NCBI GenBank assembly: GCA_964573155.1
Contig: CAZNIN010000019.1
Location: 1-11,304 of the forward strand
Length of the DNA stretch: 11,304 nucleotides
Direction: 5' to 3'
Source of the DNA: JAGQNK01 sp964573155
GTDB taxonomy: Bacteria > Patescibacteriota > Saccharimonadia > Saccharimonadales > JAGQNK01
The number at the start of each line of letters is the position of its first letter. The first letter of the stretch is position 1. Below are positions 6,871 through 11,304 of this stretch, in pieces. The translations under genes and the position numbers were made by a program. The notes beneath the pieces were generated by a model. It did not search any database. It saw only the letters and a list, made by a program, of their open reading frames with translations, and had not been told where the DNA came from.

Positions 6871-7281
6871 TTACGCAGCCCGCTCCAGGCCTTTTGTATT
6901 CGTGATATTTAAAACTATGCCTGCCACAGTTATTTCACTACCTTTTCTTCCTACAATTCTTCCGCGATCGTATAGTTTTATATACGATCCATCGACATGC
7001 TTGATGCGATACTGAGTCTCGTACATACTTGCCTTTCCTTCGATGTGATCGCGCATCGCTTTCATACACTTTTCAAAGTCTTCAGGGTGCACAATATCTG
7101 TAAAATTTGAATAATGCACGAACTTGGACACATCTTTTTCTGTATAACCAAGCATCCTGATTTTGTTCGGGCTAAAGAACACGACTCCACTTGGTAGCTC
7201 CATTACCCACCATGCCATTCCGCCGGCTTCAAGTGCATCTTCGAGCATATCAAGTTCATTGCCTTGGCCATAATGGTTCAT
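6871..7281 (-). CDS. Stand-alone PAS domain protein
   Basis: The 136-residue protein is essentially a single PAS/PAC unit. It has GGMAWWVMELPSG at the N-terminal strand, SPNKIRMLGY at the helical core, DIVHPEDFEKC, and then the PAC strands YRIKHVDGSYIKLYDRGRIV and ITVAGIVLNIT. There is no kinase, cyclase or DNA-binding domain and no membrane segment. It may act as a partner or decoy for PAS-containing signalling proteins such as the nearby kinase, or as a small-molecule sensor. ATG 7281 is preferred over the upstream in-frame ATG at 7308 because a consensus -10 box ends 7 bases before 7281 and the extra residues lie in the promoter. The ligand is not predictable. Confidence 0.85.
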   Translation of the reverse strand: MNHYGQGNELDMLEDALEAGGMAWWVMELPSGVVFFSPNKIRMLGYTEKDVSKFVHYSNFTDIVHPEDFEKCMKAMRDHIEGKASMYETQYRIKHVDGSYIKLYDRGRIVGRKGSEITVAGIVLNITNTKGLERAA

Positions 7282-7288
7282 AACGCTT

Positions 7289-7316
7289 ATTATAAACACA
7301 CTCCACATACTAACAA
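7289..7316 (-). promoter_or_regulatory. Promoter of the PAS protein gene (predicted leaderless)
   Basis: On the minus strand, -35 TTGTTA (7316-7311), a 16-bp spacer and -10 TATAAT (7294-7289) are followed by 7 bases and then the ATG. Initiation would fall at or next to the start codon, leaving no room for an SD. Confidence 0.65.
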
Positions 7317-7345
7317 CCGAAATTTACACATTCGACAGTAGGCGC

Positions 7346-7504
7346 CTATTTCGCTTTTATAAATTTTTTTTCGTAAGTGGCGTAACAGGTTTTACATATA
7401 TGGTATTTTTGAACACTACCCTTTTCATCGGGTGGACTGAGTAAAATCGCCCCAAAATCTATAAGCTCTTGTCCGCAGTCATCGCAGAGTGGTTTTATTG
7501 CCAT
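7346..7504 (-). CDS. Small zinc-ribbon protein (CxxC...CxxC, 52 aa)
   Basis: This 52-residue basic protein has two CxxC knuckles, C7-C10 (LCDDCGQEL) and C37-C40 (HICKTCYATYEKK), separated by 26 residues with a PPDEKG turn. The pattern is a rubredoxin- or treble-clef-like zinc ribbon. I recall similar short proteins with the PPDEKG...YHICKxCY pattern in Saccharibacteria and Parcubacteria genomes, but no function is established to my knowledge. Nucleic-acid binding is plausible but not shown. The start at 7504 follows an extended -10 element by 6 bases. The frame continues upstream to 7645 but that part is promoter and antisense to the next gene. The TAG stop lies in a 10-bp palindrome, TAGGCGCCTA (7339-7348). 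Confidence 0.78.
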   Translation of the reverse strand: MAIKPLCDDCGQELIDFGAILLSPPDEKGSVQKYHICKTCYATYEKKFIKAK

Positions 7505-7510
7505 GATGTA

Positions 7511-7519
7511 ATCATAGCA
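7511..7519 (-). promoter_or_regulatory. Extended -10 promoter of the 52-aa zinc-ribbon gene (leaderless)
   Basis: On the minus strand, TG-C-TATGAT (7519-7511) is followed by 6 bases and then ATG 7504. The same 13-base string TTTTGCTATGATT sits at the same distance from the start of the membrane protein gene at 9775. No -35 match was found, as expected for an extended -10 promoter. Confidence 0.6.
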
Positions 7520-7529
7520 AAATATATCC

Positions 7530-7558
7530 TTATTATTTGCGAAGCCATGTCCTACAAT
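7530..7558 (+). promoter_or_regulatory. Promoter of the zf-TFIIB protein gene
   Basis: -10 TACAAT (7553-7558) has a weak -35 TTATTA (7530-7535) at a 17-bp spacing. Transcription would start near 7565, leaving a leader of about 33 bases that contains the SD GTGAGGTG (7587-7594), with GAGG 5 bases from ATG 7598. The 93-bp intergenic region is shared with the divergent zinc-ribbon gene. Confidence 0.5.
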
Positions 7559-7597
7559 AGAAGATGCAACCAGCAAAGTAAGCAAAGTGAGGTGTCC

Positions 7598-7858
7598 ATG
7601 AACTGTCCTATAGATAACACAGAACTTGCTATGACCGAGCGCCAAGGAGTCGAGATTGACTACTGCCCTACTTGCCGCGGCGTATGGCTTGACCGCGGTG
7701 AACTAGATAAAATTATTGAACGTGATAACACCTCGAACGCGACCCCTCAGCCACGTTACGAAGAGCGGCCAAAGCAAGGCCAGTATTACGACGAGCGAGA
7801 TCACCACTACAAAAAGAAGAAGAAAGAAAGCTTCTTGGGCGATCTGTTTGATTTCTAG
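7598..7858 (+). CDS. zf-TFIIB-type zinc-ribbon protein
   Basis: This 86-residue protein has the zf-TFIIB pattern: MNCPIDNTEL at the start (C3), then DYCPTCRGVWLDRGELDKII (C23, C26), the widespread signature of these small proteins. The first knuckle has a single Cys (CPID) as is common in the family. The C-terminal half is hydrophilic, with a lysine run and the ending FLGDLFDF, which I have also seen in relatives. No biochemical role is established to my knowledge; protein or nucleic-acid interaction is presumed. The start is set by the SD GTGAGGTG. An in-frame upstream extension to about 7469 is rejected because it crosses the promoter. It is divergent from another zinc-ribbon gene. Confidence 0.87.
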   Translation: MNCPIDNTELAMTERQGVEIDYCPTCRGVWLDRGELDKIIERDNTSNATPQPRYEERPKQGQYYDERDHHYKKKKKESFLGDLFDF

Positions 7859-7946
7859 CCTCACTGCGCCATTGGCTAATAATCAGCCGAGCCGTATCCA
7901 TTCCCCGACAGACTCAACCGCAGCAAATCAACAAGAACATAAATAG

Positions 7947-7980
7947 TTGATTTTTAGTTATTATCATGCTATAATAGCAT
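7947..7980 (+). promoter_or_regulatory. Near-consensus promoter with palindrome on the -10 box
   Basis: -35 TTGATT (7947-7952), an exact 17-bp spacer, and extended -10 TG-C-TATAAT (7967-7975) make this the strongest promoter in the window. A perfect palindrome with 7-base arms, ATGCTATAATAGCAT (7966-7980), is centred on the -10 box and could be a repressor site. Predicted transcription starts near 7982. Confidence 0.8.
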
Positions 7981-7999
7981 ATAATAAAGAGGATTGTTC

Positions 8000-8263
8000 A
8001 TGTTTCAGGATTTTATGCAGAGCTTGGGCCGTTGGAATAGTTCAACGACCGAACGCCAGAAACTACAGCACACATATCTTGTCGTCGCAGTAATGACCAT
8101 ACTACTGGCAGGTCTCGTCAGTTTATTACATGCCGATCAAGGTCAGCGCTTAGCTTCCATAGCACTTGTCGCTATCGGTGCTTTTTTGGCAAATGCCGTA
8201 ATTTGGAACCTACTAAACTCGGCTGTTTTATCAAAGCTCAGTACTCGTCCAAAGAAAAAGTAA
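8000..8263 (+). CDS. Small two-helix membrane protein of unknown function
   Basis: This 87-residue protein has a polar N-terminus (about 1-25), two hydrophobic helices (about 26-44 and 51-71) and a basic C-terminal tail, STRPKKK. By the positive-inside rule both termini should be cytoplasmic. I do not recognise the family. The ATG at 8000 is chosen because SD AGAGGA (7988-7993) lies 6 bases upstream; an in-frame TTG at 7994 falls directly against the SD. Its strong promoter and short leader suggest notable expression. It is convergent with the PAP2 gene, and I see no clear terminator in the 32 bases between them. Confidence 0.75.
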   Translation: MFQDFMQSLGRWNSSTTERQKLQHTYLVVAVMTILLAGLVSLLHADQGQRLASIALVAIGAFLANAVIWNLLNSAVLSKLSTRPKKK

Positions 8264-8295
8264 AACTTTTCTCCAGACTAAGCAGTACCAGACTC

Positions 8296-8961
8296 TCACT
8301 TTTTACTGATTATTGCTTTTGATTTGGCCCTGGTTCGATTGTTTTTTTGATTGCTGCTAATCGGATACAAACGAACGTGCCTGAAAAGTGCATAAGCAAA
8401 CCAACCGAGTGCAAAACCGCCAATGATATCAAGCAGCAAATGTGCACCAAGGTATATGCGTGAAAGCCCAACCGAAATAATCCAAGCCGCCGGAATCCAG
8501 TAGTGCTTAGTCTGAACATAGTGACCGAAAGTCAGGGCCAAGGCCGCAGCTAGTGTCATATGGCCAGAAGGAAAACCAGGCCCTCGTATGAGGTCCAGAC
8601 TAATGATATCTGTAATAAATTCATGCGGTCTGCCTCGACCAAAGACATCTTTCGCTACCCCCGCAATCATATAGGCAAGCGTACCGGTTAGCAGCAGACG
8701 AATAACGACATGATACCGTTTTGTCACAAGATAGAACGCTGGGAGCACAGCCAACATATAGACACTCCCAAGCTGTGTTACCGCATAAAAAAATGTAAAC
8801 AAAAAGTCTGGCAACATATAAATCTGTAAGGATAGTTGCCGTTCCCAGGCCGAAATCTGATCACCACGAGAAGCAAAAACTGTTAGCGCAAATAGAGCAA
8901 TTGCAAAAATCGTTTGCGCTGTAGGGGATGCCAGGATTGACGGTTTTTTGTTTTTTCTCAT
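8296..8961 (-). CDS. PAP2-family membrane phosphatase
   Basis: This 221-residue multi-pass membrane protein has the complete phosphatase triad of the type 2 phosphatidic acid phosphatase family: KDVFGRGRP (104-112), PSGH (131-134, H134) and SRIYLGAHLLLD (167-178, with H174 and D178). About five to six hydrophobic helices surround these motifs, and the tail is basic. Candidate substrates are undecaprenyl diphosphate (peptidoglycan carrier recycling, PgpB-like), phosphatidylglycerophosphate or other lipid phosphates. The cell-wall genes in the window make carrier recycling attractive, but this is inference. ATG 8961 gives MRKNKKPS before the first helix; the longer frame to 9045 overlaps the upstream gene. 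There is no SD. It lies 55 bp after the six-helix membrane protein gene and may share its transcript. Confidence 0.88.
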   Translation of the reverse strand: MRKNKKPSILASPTAQTIFAIALFALTVFASRGDQISAWERQLSLQIYMLPDFLFTFFYAVTQLGSVYMLAVLPAFYLVTKRYHVVIRLLLTGTLAYMIAGVAKDVFGRGRPHEFITDIISLDLIRGPGFPSGHMTLAAALALTFGHYVQTKHYWIPAAWIISVGLSRIYLGAHLLLDIIGGFALGWFAYALFRHVRLYPISSNQKNNRTRAKSKAIISKK

Positions 8962-8986
8962 GGTTTTTTGCCAATACCTATACGTA

Positions 8987-8992
8987 AGTATA
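8987..8992 (-). promoter_or_regulatory. Possible -10 box of the PAP2 gene
   Basis: TATACT on the minus strand (8992-8987) lies in the 55-bp gap before the PAP2 start and would give a leader of about 18 bases. No -35 box or SD is visible, so readthrough from the upstream gene is equally likely. Confidence 0.3.
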
Positions 8993-9016
8993 CAGCAAAA
9001 GGCTGCGTTGGGCGTT

Positions 9017-9775
9017 CTAGCTGCGAGCAGCGCGGAGACGATCAATAGCCCCCAGAATTGCTGTTCGATGCTTCAGCTCAATATAGTCAACAATGCCAAA
9101 GAGTGCTACCGCACAACCAAATAATTCCATTGATTCCTCGGTGGCTACATACAGTCCCTGATGCCAGAATGTCTCACGCTCCGAAATGCTTGTGAGCAAA
9201 TCCACTCCCATCGCTCCGAACAAAAACATCAGGCCGGCGAACGCAAGAATGAAAAATGTCCTTCGCGGCATTAGACGCCACATCTGCCATCCCAACCAGC
9301 CAAAAACGCCGAAAACCAACGGCGCCACCATCAGCCAGGCATTTTGCGAACTAGTTGGCGAAGCGTCCTGAAAATACATCACGTGCAGGCTTTGCAAAAT
9401 GAACTCATGTAGTGCCGCTATTTCATCAATTGCCGCCAGCACCCCGGCTACACCTATCAGTGTCCACAATTGCCGTACCGTCCCAGCTTTCTGCAACCAC
9501 GCAGCACATAACGCACTCACGCCAATCAACAACAGCAGCAAATGCGAAAACCACGTCGGCACGCTCGCTTCATCGTCTAGATCAAAACGATTCGAAAGTT
9601 CATACAACTGACCGTTCTGCTGATAAAAGACGTTGAGGTTCAGATGCTGCAAGAGCAAATGCACGCCCGCCAAAAACAAAATTGTGCACAGTAAGACAAT
9701 GAGTAGTCTCGAAGCAAAAGACCGCGTCGATGGCATACCATCGGCTGCTGTTTTTTTATTACCTGTTTTTACCAT
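9017..9775 (-). CDS. Six-helix membrane protein of unknown function with DExxxxHE and EExxE motifs
   Basis: This 252-residue integral membrane protein has predicted helices at about 22-43, 75-94, 103-122, 147-166, 172-193 and 210-232. Helix 3 ends in AIDEIAALHE (D117, E118, H123, E124), and helix 6 begins with ATEESME (E213, E214, E217). Clustered acidic residues and His in or next to membrane helices are unusual and suggest metal or proton binding, or catalysis. I do not recognise a named family with confidence. A long polar loop (about 44-73) follows helix 1. The ATG at 9775 is supported by an extended -10 element ending 6 bases upstream, so the mRNA is probably leaderless. It precedes the PAP2 gene on the same strand. 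Confidence 0.78.
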   Translation of the reverse strand: MVKTGNKKTAADGMPSTRSFASRLLIVLLCTILFLAGVHLLLQHLNLNVFYQQNGQLYELSNRFDLDDEASVPTWFSHLLLLLIGVSALCAAWLQKAGTVRQLWTLIGVAGVLAAIDEIAALHEFILQSLHVMYFQDASPTSSQNAWLMVAPLVFGVFGWLGWQMWRLMPRRTFFILAFAGLMFLFGAMGVDLLTSISERETFWHQGLYVATEESMELFGCAVALFGIVDYIELKHRTAILGAIDRLRAARS

Positions 9776-9781
9776 TCATCA

Positions 9782-9790
9782 ATCATAGCA
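9782..9790 (-). promoter_or_regulatory. Extended -10 promoter of the six-helix membrane protein gene (leaderless)
   Basis: TG-C-TATGAT on the minus strand (9790-9782) is followed by 6 bases and then ATG 9775. It shares the string TTTTGCTATGATT with the promoter of the 52-aa zinc-ribbon gene at 7504, at the same distance from the start codon. No -35 element is evident. Confidence 0.6.
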
Positions 9791-9829
9791 AAAAGACAGC
9801 ATTTAATCTCCGGCAATGGTGGCAAAAAG

Positions 9830-9949
9830 CTATTTCTTGATTGGCTTGTCCGCTCGTGATAGCAAATACAGAAACAGACCCAGGCTCACCAGAAAGAATC
9901 CGATGCCAATCGGAGAAGTCCAGGCTTCGGCGCTAAATACGTGTTCCAT
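9830..9949 (-). CDS. 39-aa single-pass membrane peptide
   Basis: This short gene is supported mainly by a perfect SD, AAGGAGG (9960-9954), 4 bases before ATG 9949. The peptide has a short acidic N-terminus (MEHVFSAEAW), one hydrophobic helix (about 13-31, SPIGIGFFLVSLGLFLYLL) and a basic tail (SRADKPIKK, stop TAG), so an outside-N, inside-C orientation is predicted. The helix holds GxG and a later Gly that may allow packing against a partner protein. I do not recognise a family; it resembles in style the small accessory subunits of membrane complexes. It lies 63 bp downstream of the M23 gene and 54 bp before the six-helix protein gene on the same strand, so it could be translated from the M23 transcript. 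Confidence 0.72.
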   Translation of the reverse strand: MEHVFSAEAWTSPIGIGFFLVSLGLFLYLLSRADKPIKK

Positions 9950-9953
9950 ACCG

Positions 9954-9960
9954 CCTCCTT
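9954..9960 (-). promoter_or_regulatory. Perfect Shine-Dalgarno site of the 39-aa peptide
   Basis: AAGGAGG on the minus strand is the best SD match in the window and ends 4 bases before ATG 9949. Such a match by chance exactly in front of a hydrophobic short frame is unlikely. Confidence 0.75.
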
Positions 9961-10012
9961 ATTATTTATATCCGCTAGTATACACCTACACCGTGGTGAC
10001 GTGTCGCTTCAC

Positions 10013-11011
10013 CTAGGGATGAACATTGATGTATTGCTGTGGGTTAACTGGCTGACCATTCTGCCGAATTTCGAAATGAAGATGCGTACCAGTAGACGCA
10101 CCAGTTGATCCTTCATACCCCAGTACCGAACTGGTATCTACTTCCTGACCCGCACTGACCGATATCGATGCAAGGTGGGCGTAGACTGATGTTAACTCTT
10201 TGCCATGGTCAACTATCACGTAGTTGCCGAGTCCGTAATCCGAATGTACGACTTCTATAACCATCCCAGACCTGAAGGGTTTGATAGGCGTCACTCCAGA
10301 AGCGTTACCGGAGCTTATGTCCATGCCAGTATGCGTCGGCTGGAACGGCCAGTGAGGCACCCCGAACAAAGTCGTGACCTGTCCGCGAATCGGCCACAAC
10401 GACGCCGATTCCTTGCGTGTTGCACCATGTCCATGTTCGGTCGTTTTTTTGCCCCCTGGCTGTTTTGTAGCCCTAGATTCTTCTGCGGCCGCTATCGCTA
10501 TAGCGTAATTTATTTCCGGCACATTCATTTCTTCAACCGGTCTCACATATGCATCTACTACAGGCACCTTTGTAACTGTATAAACGATTTTTACCGGCAG
10601 ACGAACCACAAAGACCGTCACATCAATCAATCCGTGCGCAACATGCGCGATAACGGTACCCGTAACTCTGACCGCAACGCTGCCATAGTGCGCCGACGTC
10701 TTGCCGATTGACCGCAGAGCATTATAAGAAGACAGAGCGGCAACATAAAGCGCATGCGCGCTCTTGGTACTAGCCACATCAATGGATCGTTTTAGCTTGG
10801 CCGTACCATTAGTCAAGCCCGCACTGACCACATTTGGACCATCGTCGACATAGACGGTACTGTGTGATTGCTCTTTAGTCACCGAGATAGCCGCTGGTGC
10901 TTTCATCGAAACTGGCGGCAACAATGAAAGGACAGGCAAACACACTACTACCGCTAAAAAAGCGGCGAGAATGTGTAGTCTTGCAGAATAGAACGTAAAT
11001 TGTTTAAGCAT
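10013..11011 (-). CDS. M23 (LytM-type) peptidoglycan endopeptidase, membrane-anchored
   Basis: This 332-residue protein has a C-terminal M23 metallopeptidase domain (about 205-328). H227 and D231 in HTGMD are zinc ligands, H279 in YAHL and H310/H312 in HLHFE complete the site, and GNYVIVDHG and GYEGSTGASTG are family strands. The zinc site looks intact, so it should cut peptide cross-bridges in the wall and not be a degenerate regulator. The N-terminus has an uncleaved anchor or signal (about 12-33). A middle region (about 111-155) is rich in Val, Ile and His and may associate with the membrane. A polar Lys/Gly/His linker (about 178-203) precedes the catalytic domain. The start is supported by SD GGGAG 7 bases upstream. 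It may be cotranscribed with the 39-aa peptide gene. Confidence 0.92.
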   Translation of the reverse strand: MLKQFTFYSARLHILAAFLAVVVCLPVLSLLPPVSMKAPAAISVTKEQSHSTVYVDDGPNVVSAGLTNGTAKLKRSIDVASTKSAHALYVAALSSYNALRSIGKTSAHYGSVAVRVTGTVIAHVAHGLIDVTVFVVRLPVKIVYTVTKVPVVDAYVRPVEEMNVPEINYAIAIAAAEESRATKQPGGKKTTEHGHGATRKESASLWPIRGQVTTLFGVPHWPFQPTHTGMDISSGNASGVTPIKPFRSGMVIEVVHSDYGLGNYVIVDHGKELTSVYAHLASISVSAGQEVDTSSVLGYEGSTGASTGTHLHFEIRQNGQPVNPQQYINVHP

Positions 11012-11018
11012 GTATTGC
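11008..11018 (-). repeat. GCAATACATGC motif at the M23 start codon
   Basis: On the minus strand the 11-mer GCAATACATGC spans the M23 ATG. The identical 11-mer occurs in the opposite orientation at 11069-11079, so the two flank the M23 promoter as an inverted repeat with 50 bp between. Confidence 0.5.
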
Positions 11019-11052
11019 TCCCAGAGTCAGCACGTAAGCCGTGAACTGGATT

Positions 11053-11058
11053 ATTATA
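11053..11058 (-). promoter_or_regulatory. -10 box of the M23 gene
   Basis: TATAAT on the minus strand (11058-11053) would start transcription near 11046, leaving a leader of about 35 bases with the SD GGGAG. No -35 match lies at the usual distance; the region there holds the repeated GCAATACATGC motif instead, which may indicate an activator-dependent promoter. Confidence 0.6.
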
Positions 11059-11068
11059 TACTAAAGTT

Positions 11069-11102
11069 GCAATACATGCATTCATAAGCATTACATATGC
11101 TT
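11069..11102. repeat. Motif cluster upstream of the M23 promoter
   Basis: GCAATACATGC (11069-11079) is followed, 19 bases from start to start, by the near-copy GCATTACAT (11088-11096). The latter lies inside a perfect inverted repeat AAGCAT-TACAT-ATGCTT (11086-11102). The spacing is close to two turns of the helix, as expected for paired protein sites on one face of DNA. Confidence 0.4.
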
Positions 11103-11256
11103 CACGAATGGGATTCTCTGATCACTTCGATCGTTCGCTGTGGTATGTTCCCACTTTGCTACCACAAAAGATCCGGCTATTTTTCCAAAATAATTGCAAA
11201 TCAATGCAAAACGTAAAGTTAGCACTCCCGAAATCAGCCCTATTTACAGATACGGT
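11103..11256. other. Non-coding stretch without an identified gene
   Basis: Together with the M23 promoter this makes up the 293 bases after the M23 start. I see no convincing coding frame, tRNA or known RNA motif. There is an inverted repeat TGTGGTA/TACCACA (11139-11145 and 11160-11166) with a 14-base loop, but it is not followed by a T-tract. Confidence 0.5.
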
Positions 11257-11285
11257 AAAAACAAAAAGACACCCGAAGGTGCCTT
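11257..11285 (-). terminator. Rho-independent terminator with UUCG loop
   Basis: On the minus strand, AAGGCACC pairs with GGTGTCTT (8 pairs, one G-U) around a TTCG tetraloop closed by C-G, and is followed by TTTTTGTTTTT. This is a textbook intrinsic terminator for a minus-strand gene whose body lies beyond base 11304. Confidence 0.85.
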
Positions 11286-11304
11286 GAATGCTATGTATGG
11301 AGGG

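Noticed and set aside
7339..7348. TAGGCGCCTA palindrome at the end of the 52-aa zinc-ribbon gene, considered as terminator
   Set aside because: A self-complementary 10-mer without loop bases or T-tract would not act as an intrinsic terminator; it may be chance.
7874..7888. GGCT/AGCC hairpin after the zf-TFIIB gene, considered as terminator
   Set aside because: The stem has only 4 pairs and no T-run follows.
10205..10711. 168-codon open frame on the plus strand inside the M23 gene
   Set aside because: It is antisense to a well-supported peptidase with all zinc-site motifs; the translation is Arg/His/Cys-rich with no domain.
11139..11166. Inverted repeat TGTGGTA/TACCACA considered as riboswitch or terminator
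   Set aside because: The stem is short with a 14-base loop, there is no T-tract, it lies upstream of the predicted M23 transcription start, and it matches no riboswitch consensus that I can recall.
11097..11216. 39-codon frame on the plus strand (MLHEWDSLIT...)
   Set aside because: It has no SD, no clear promoter and an unremarkable composition, and it begins inside the palindrome upstream of the M23 promoter. Kept as non-coding.
11290..11304. CCCTCCA read on the minus strand, considered as a tRNA 3' end
   Set aside because: Too little sequence is present to see any tRNA arm; the resemblance is only a few bases.
1..11304. CRISPR arrays, insertion sequences, transposase or integrase genes, attachment sites, prophage or toxin-antitoxin systems
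   Set aside because: No spaced repeats, mobile-element genes, terminal repeats with target duplications, or toxin-antitoxin pairs are visible.

Overview
The window most likely comes from a Candidate Phyla Radiation bacterium, with Saccharibacteria (TM7) or a close relative as the best guess. The reasons are the compact mixed-strand gene layout, a MurD-like ligase paired with a MurL-type epimerase, a 52-residue CxxC/CxxC protein of a kind I associate with these lineages, and mixed use of Shine-Dalgarno (SD) and apparently leaderless starts. murD2 and the PAP2 gene both end in TGA, which argues against the recoded Gracilibacteria/SR1 genetic code. There is no rRNA, tRNA or other decisive marker, so the taxonomy is inference.

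Positions 1-3320 (+) hold a tight cluster: the end of one single-domain response regulator, a complete paralogue of it, then a MurD2-type ligase and MurL. The last two overlap by 4 bases. Together they predict the alternative route that adds L-Glu to UDP-MurNAc-L-Ala and then epimerises it to D-Glu. The two receiver genes share a perfectly identical 45-bp patch inside otherwise diverged sequence. folD (-) converges on murL with overlapping 3' ends and faces a large soluble three-PAS histidine kinase (4192-6195, +) across a short divergent promoter region.

Positions 6196-7860 hold a secreted protein with a LysM-like segment, a strong 12-bp hairpin between convergent genes, a free-standing PAS protein, and two divergently transcribed small zinc-ribbon proteins. 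Positions 7861-11011 are membrane and envelope genes: a small two-helix membrane protein under a near-consensus promoter with a palindrome on its -10 box, a PAP2 lipid phosphatase, an unrecognised six-helix membrane protein with in-membrane acidic/His motifs, a 39-residue single-helix membrane peptide with a perfect SD, and an M23 endopeptidase.

The last 293 bases (11012-11304) are non-coding as far as I can see. They hold the M23 promoter, a small set of repeated and inverted motifs, and a Rho-independent terminator with a UUCG loop for a minus-strand gene lying beyond the window.

Much of the window concerns peptidoglycan and envelope: precursor synthesis (MurD2/MurL), a lipid-phosphate phosphatase that may recycle the carrier, a secreted LysM-like protein and an M23 hydrolase. 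Signalling proteins (two receivers, a PAS kinase, a lone PAS protein) are interleaved. Four genes have a -10-like hexamer ending 6-7 bases before the start codon, which suggests leaderless transcription; five others have a 5' leader with a recognisable SD.
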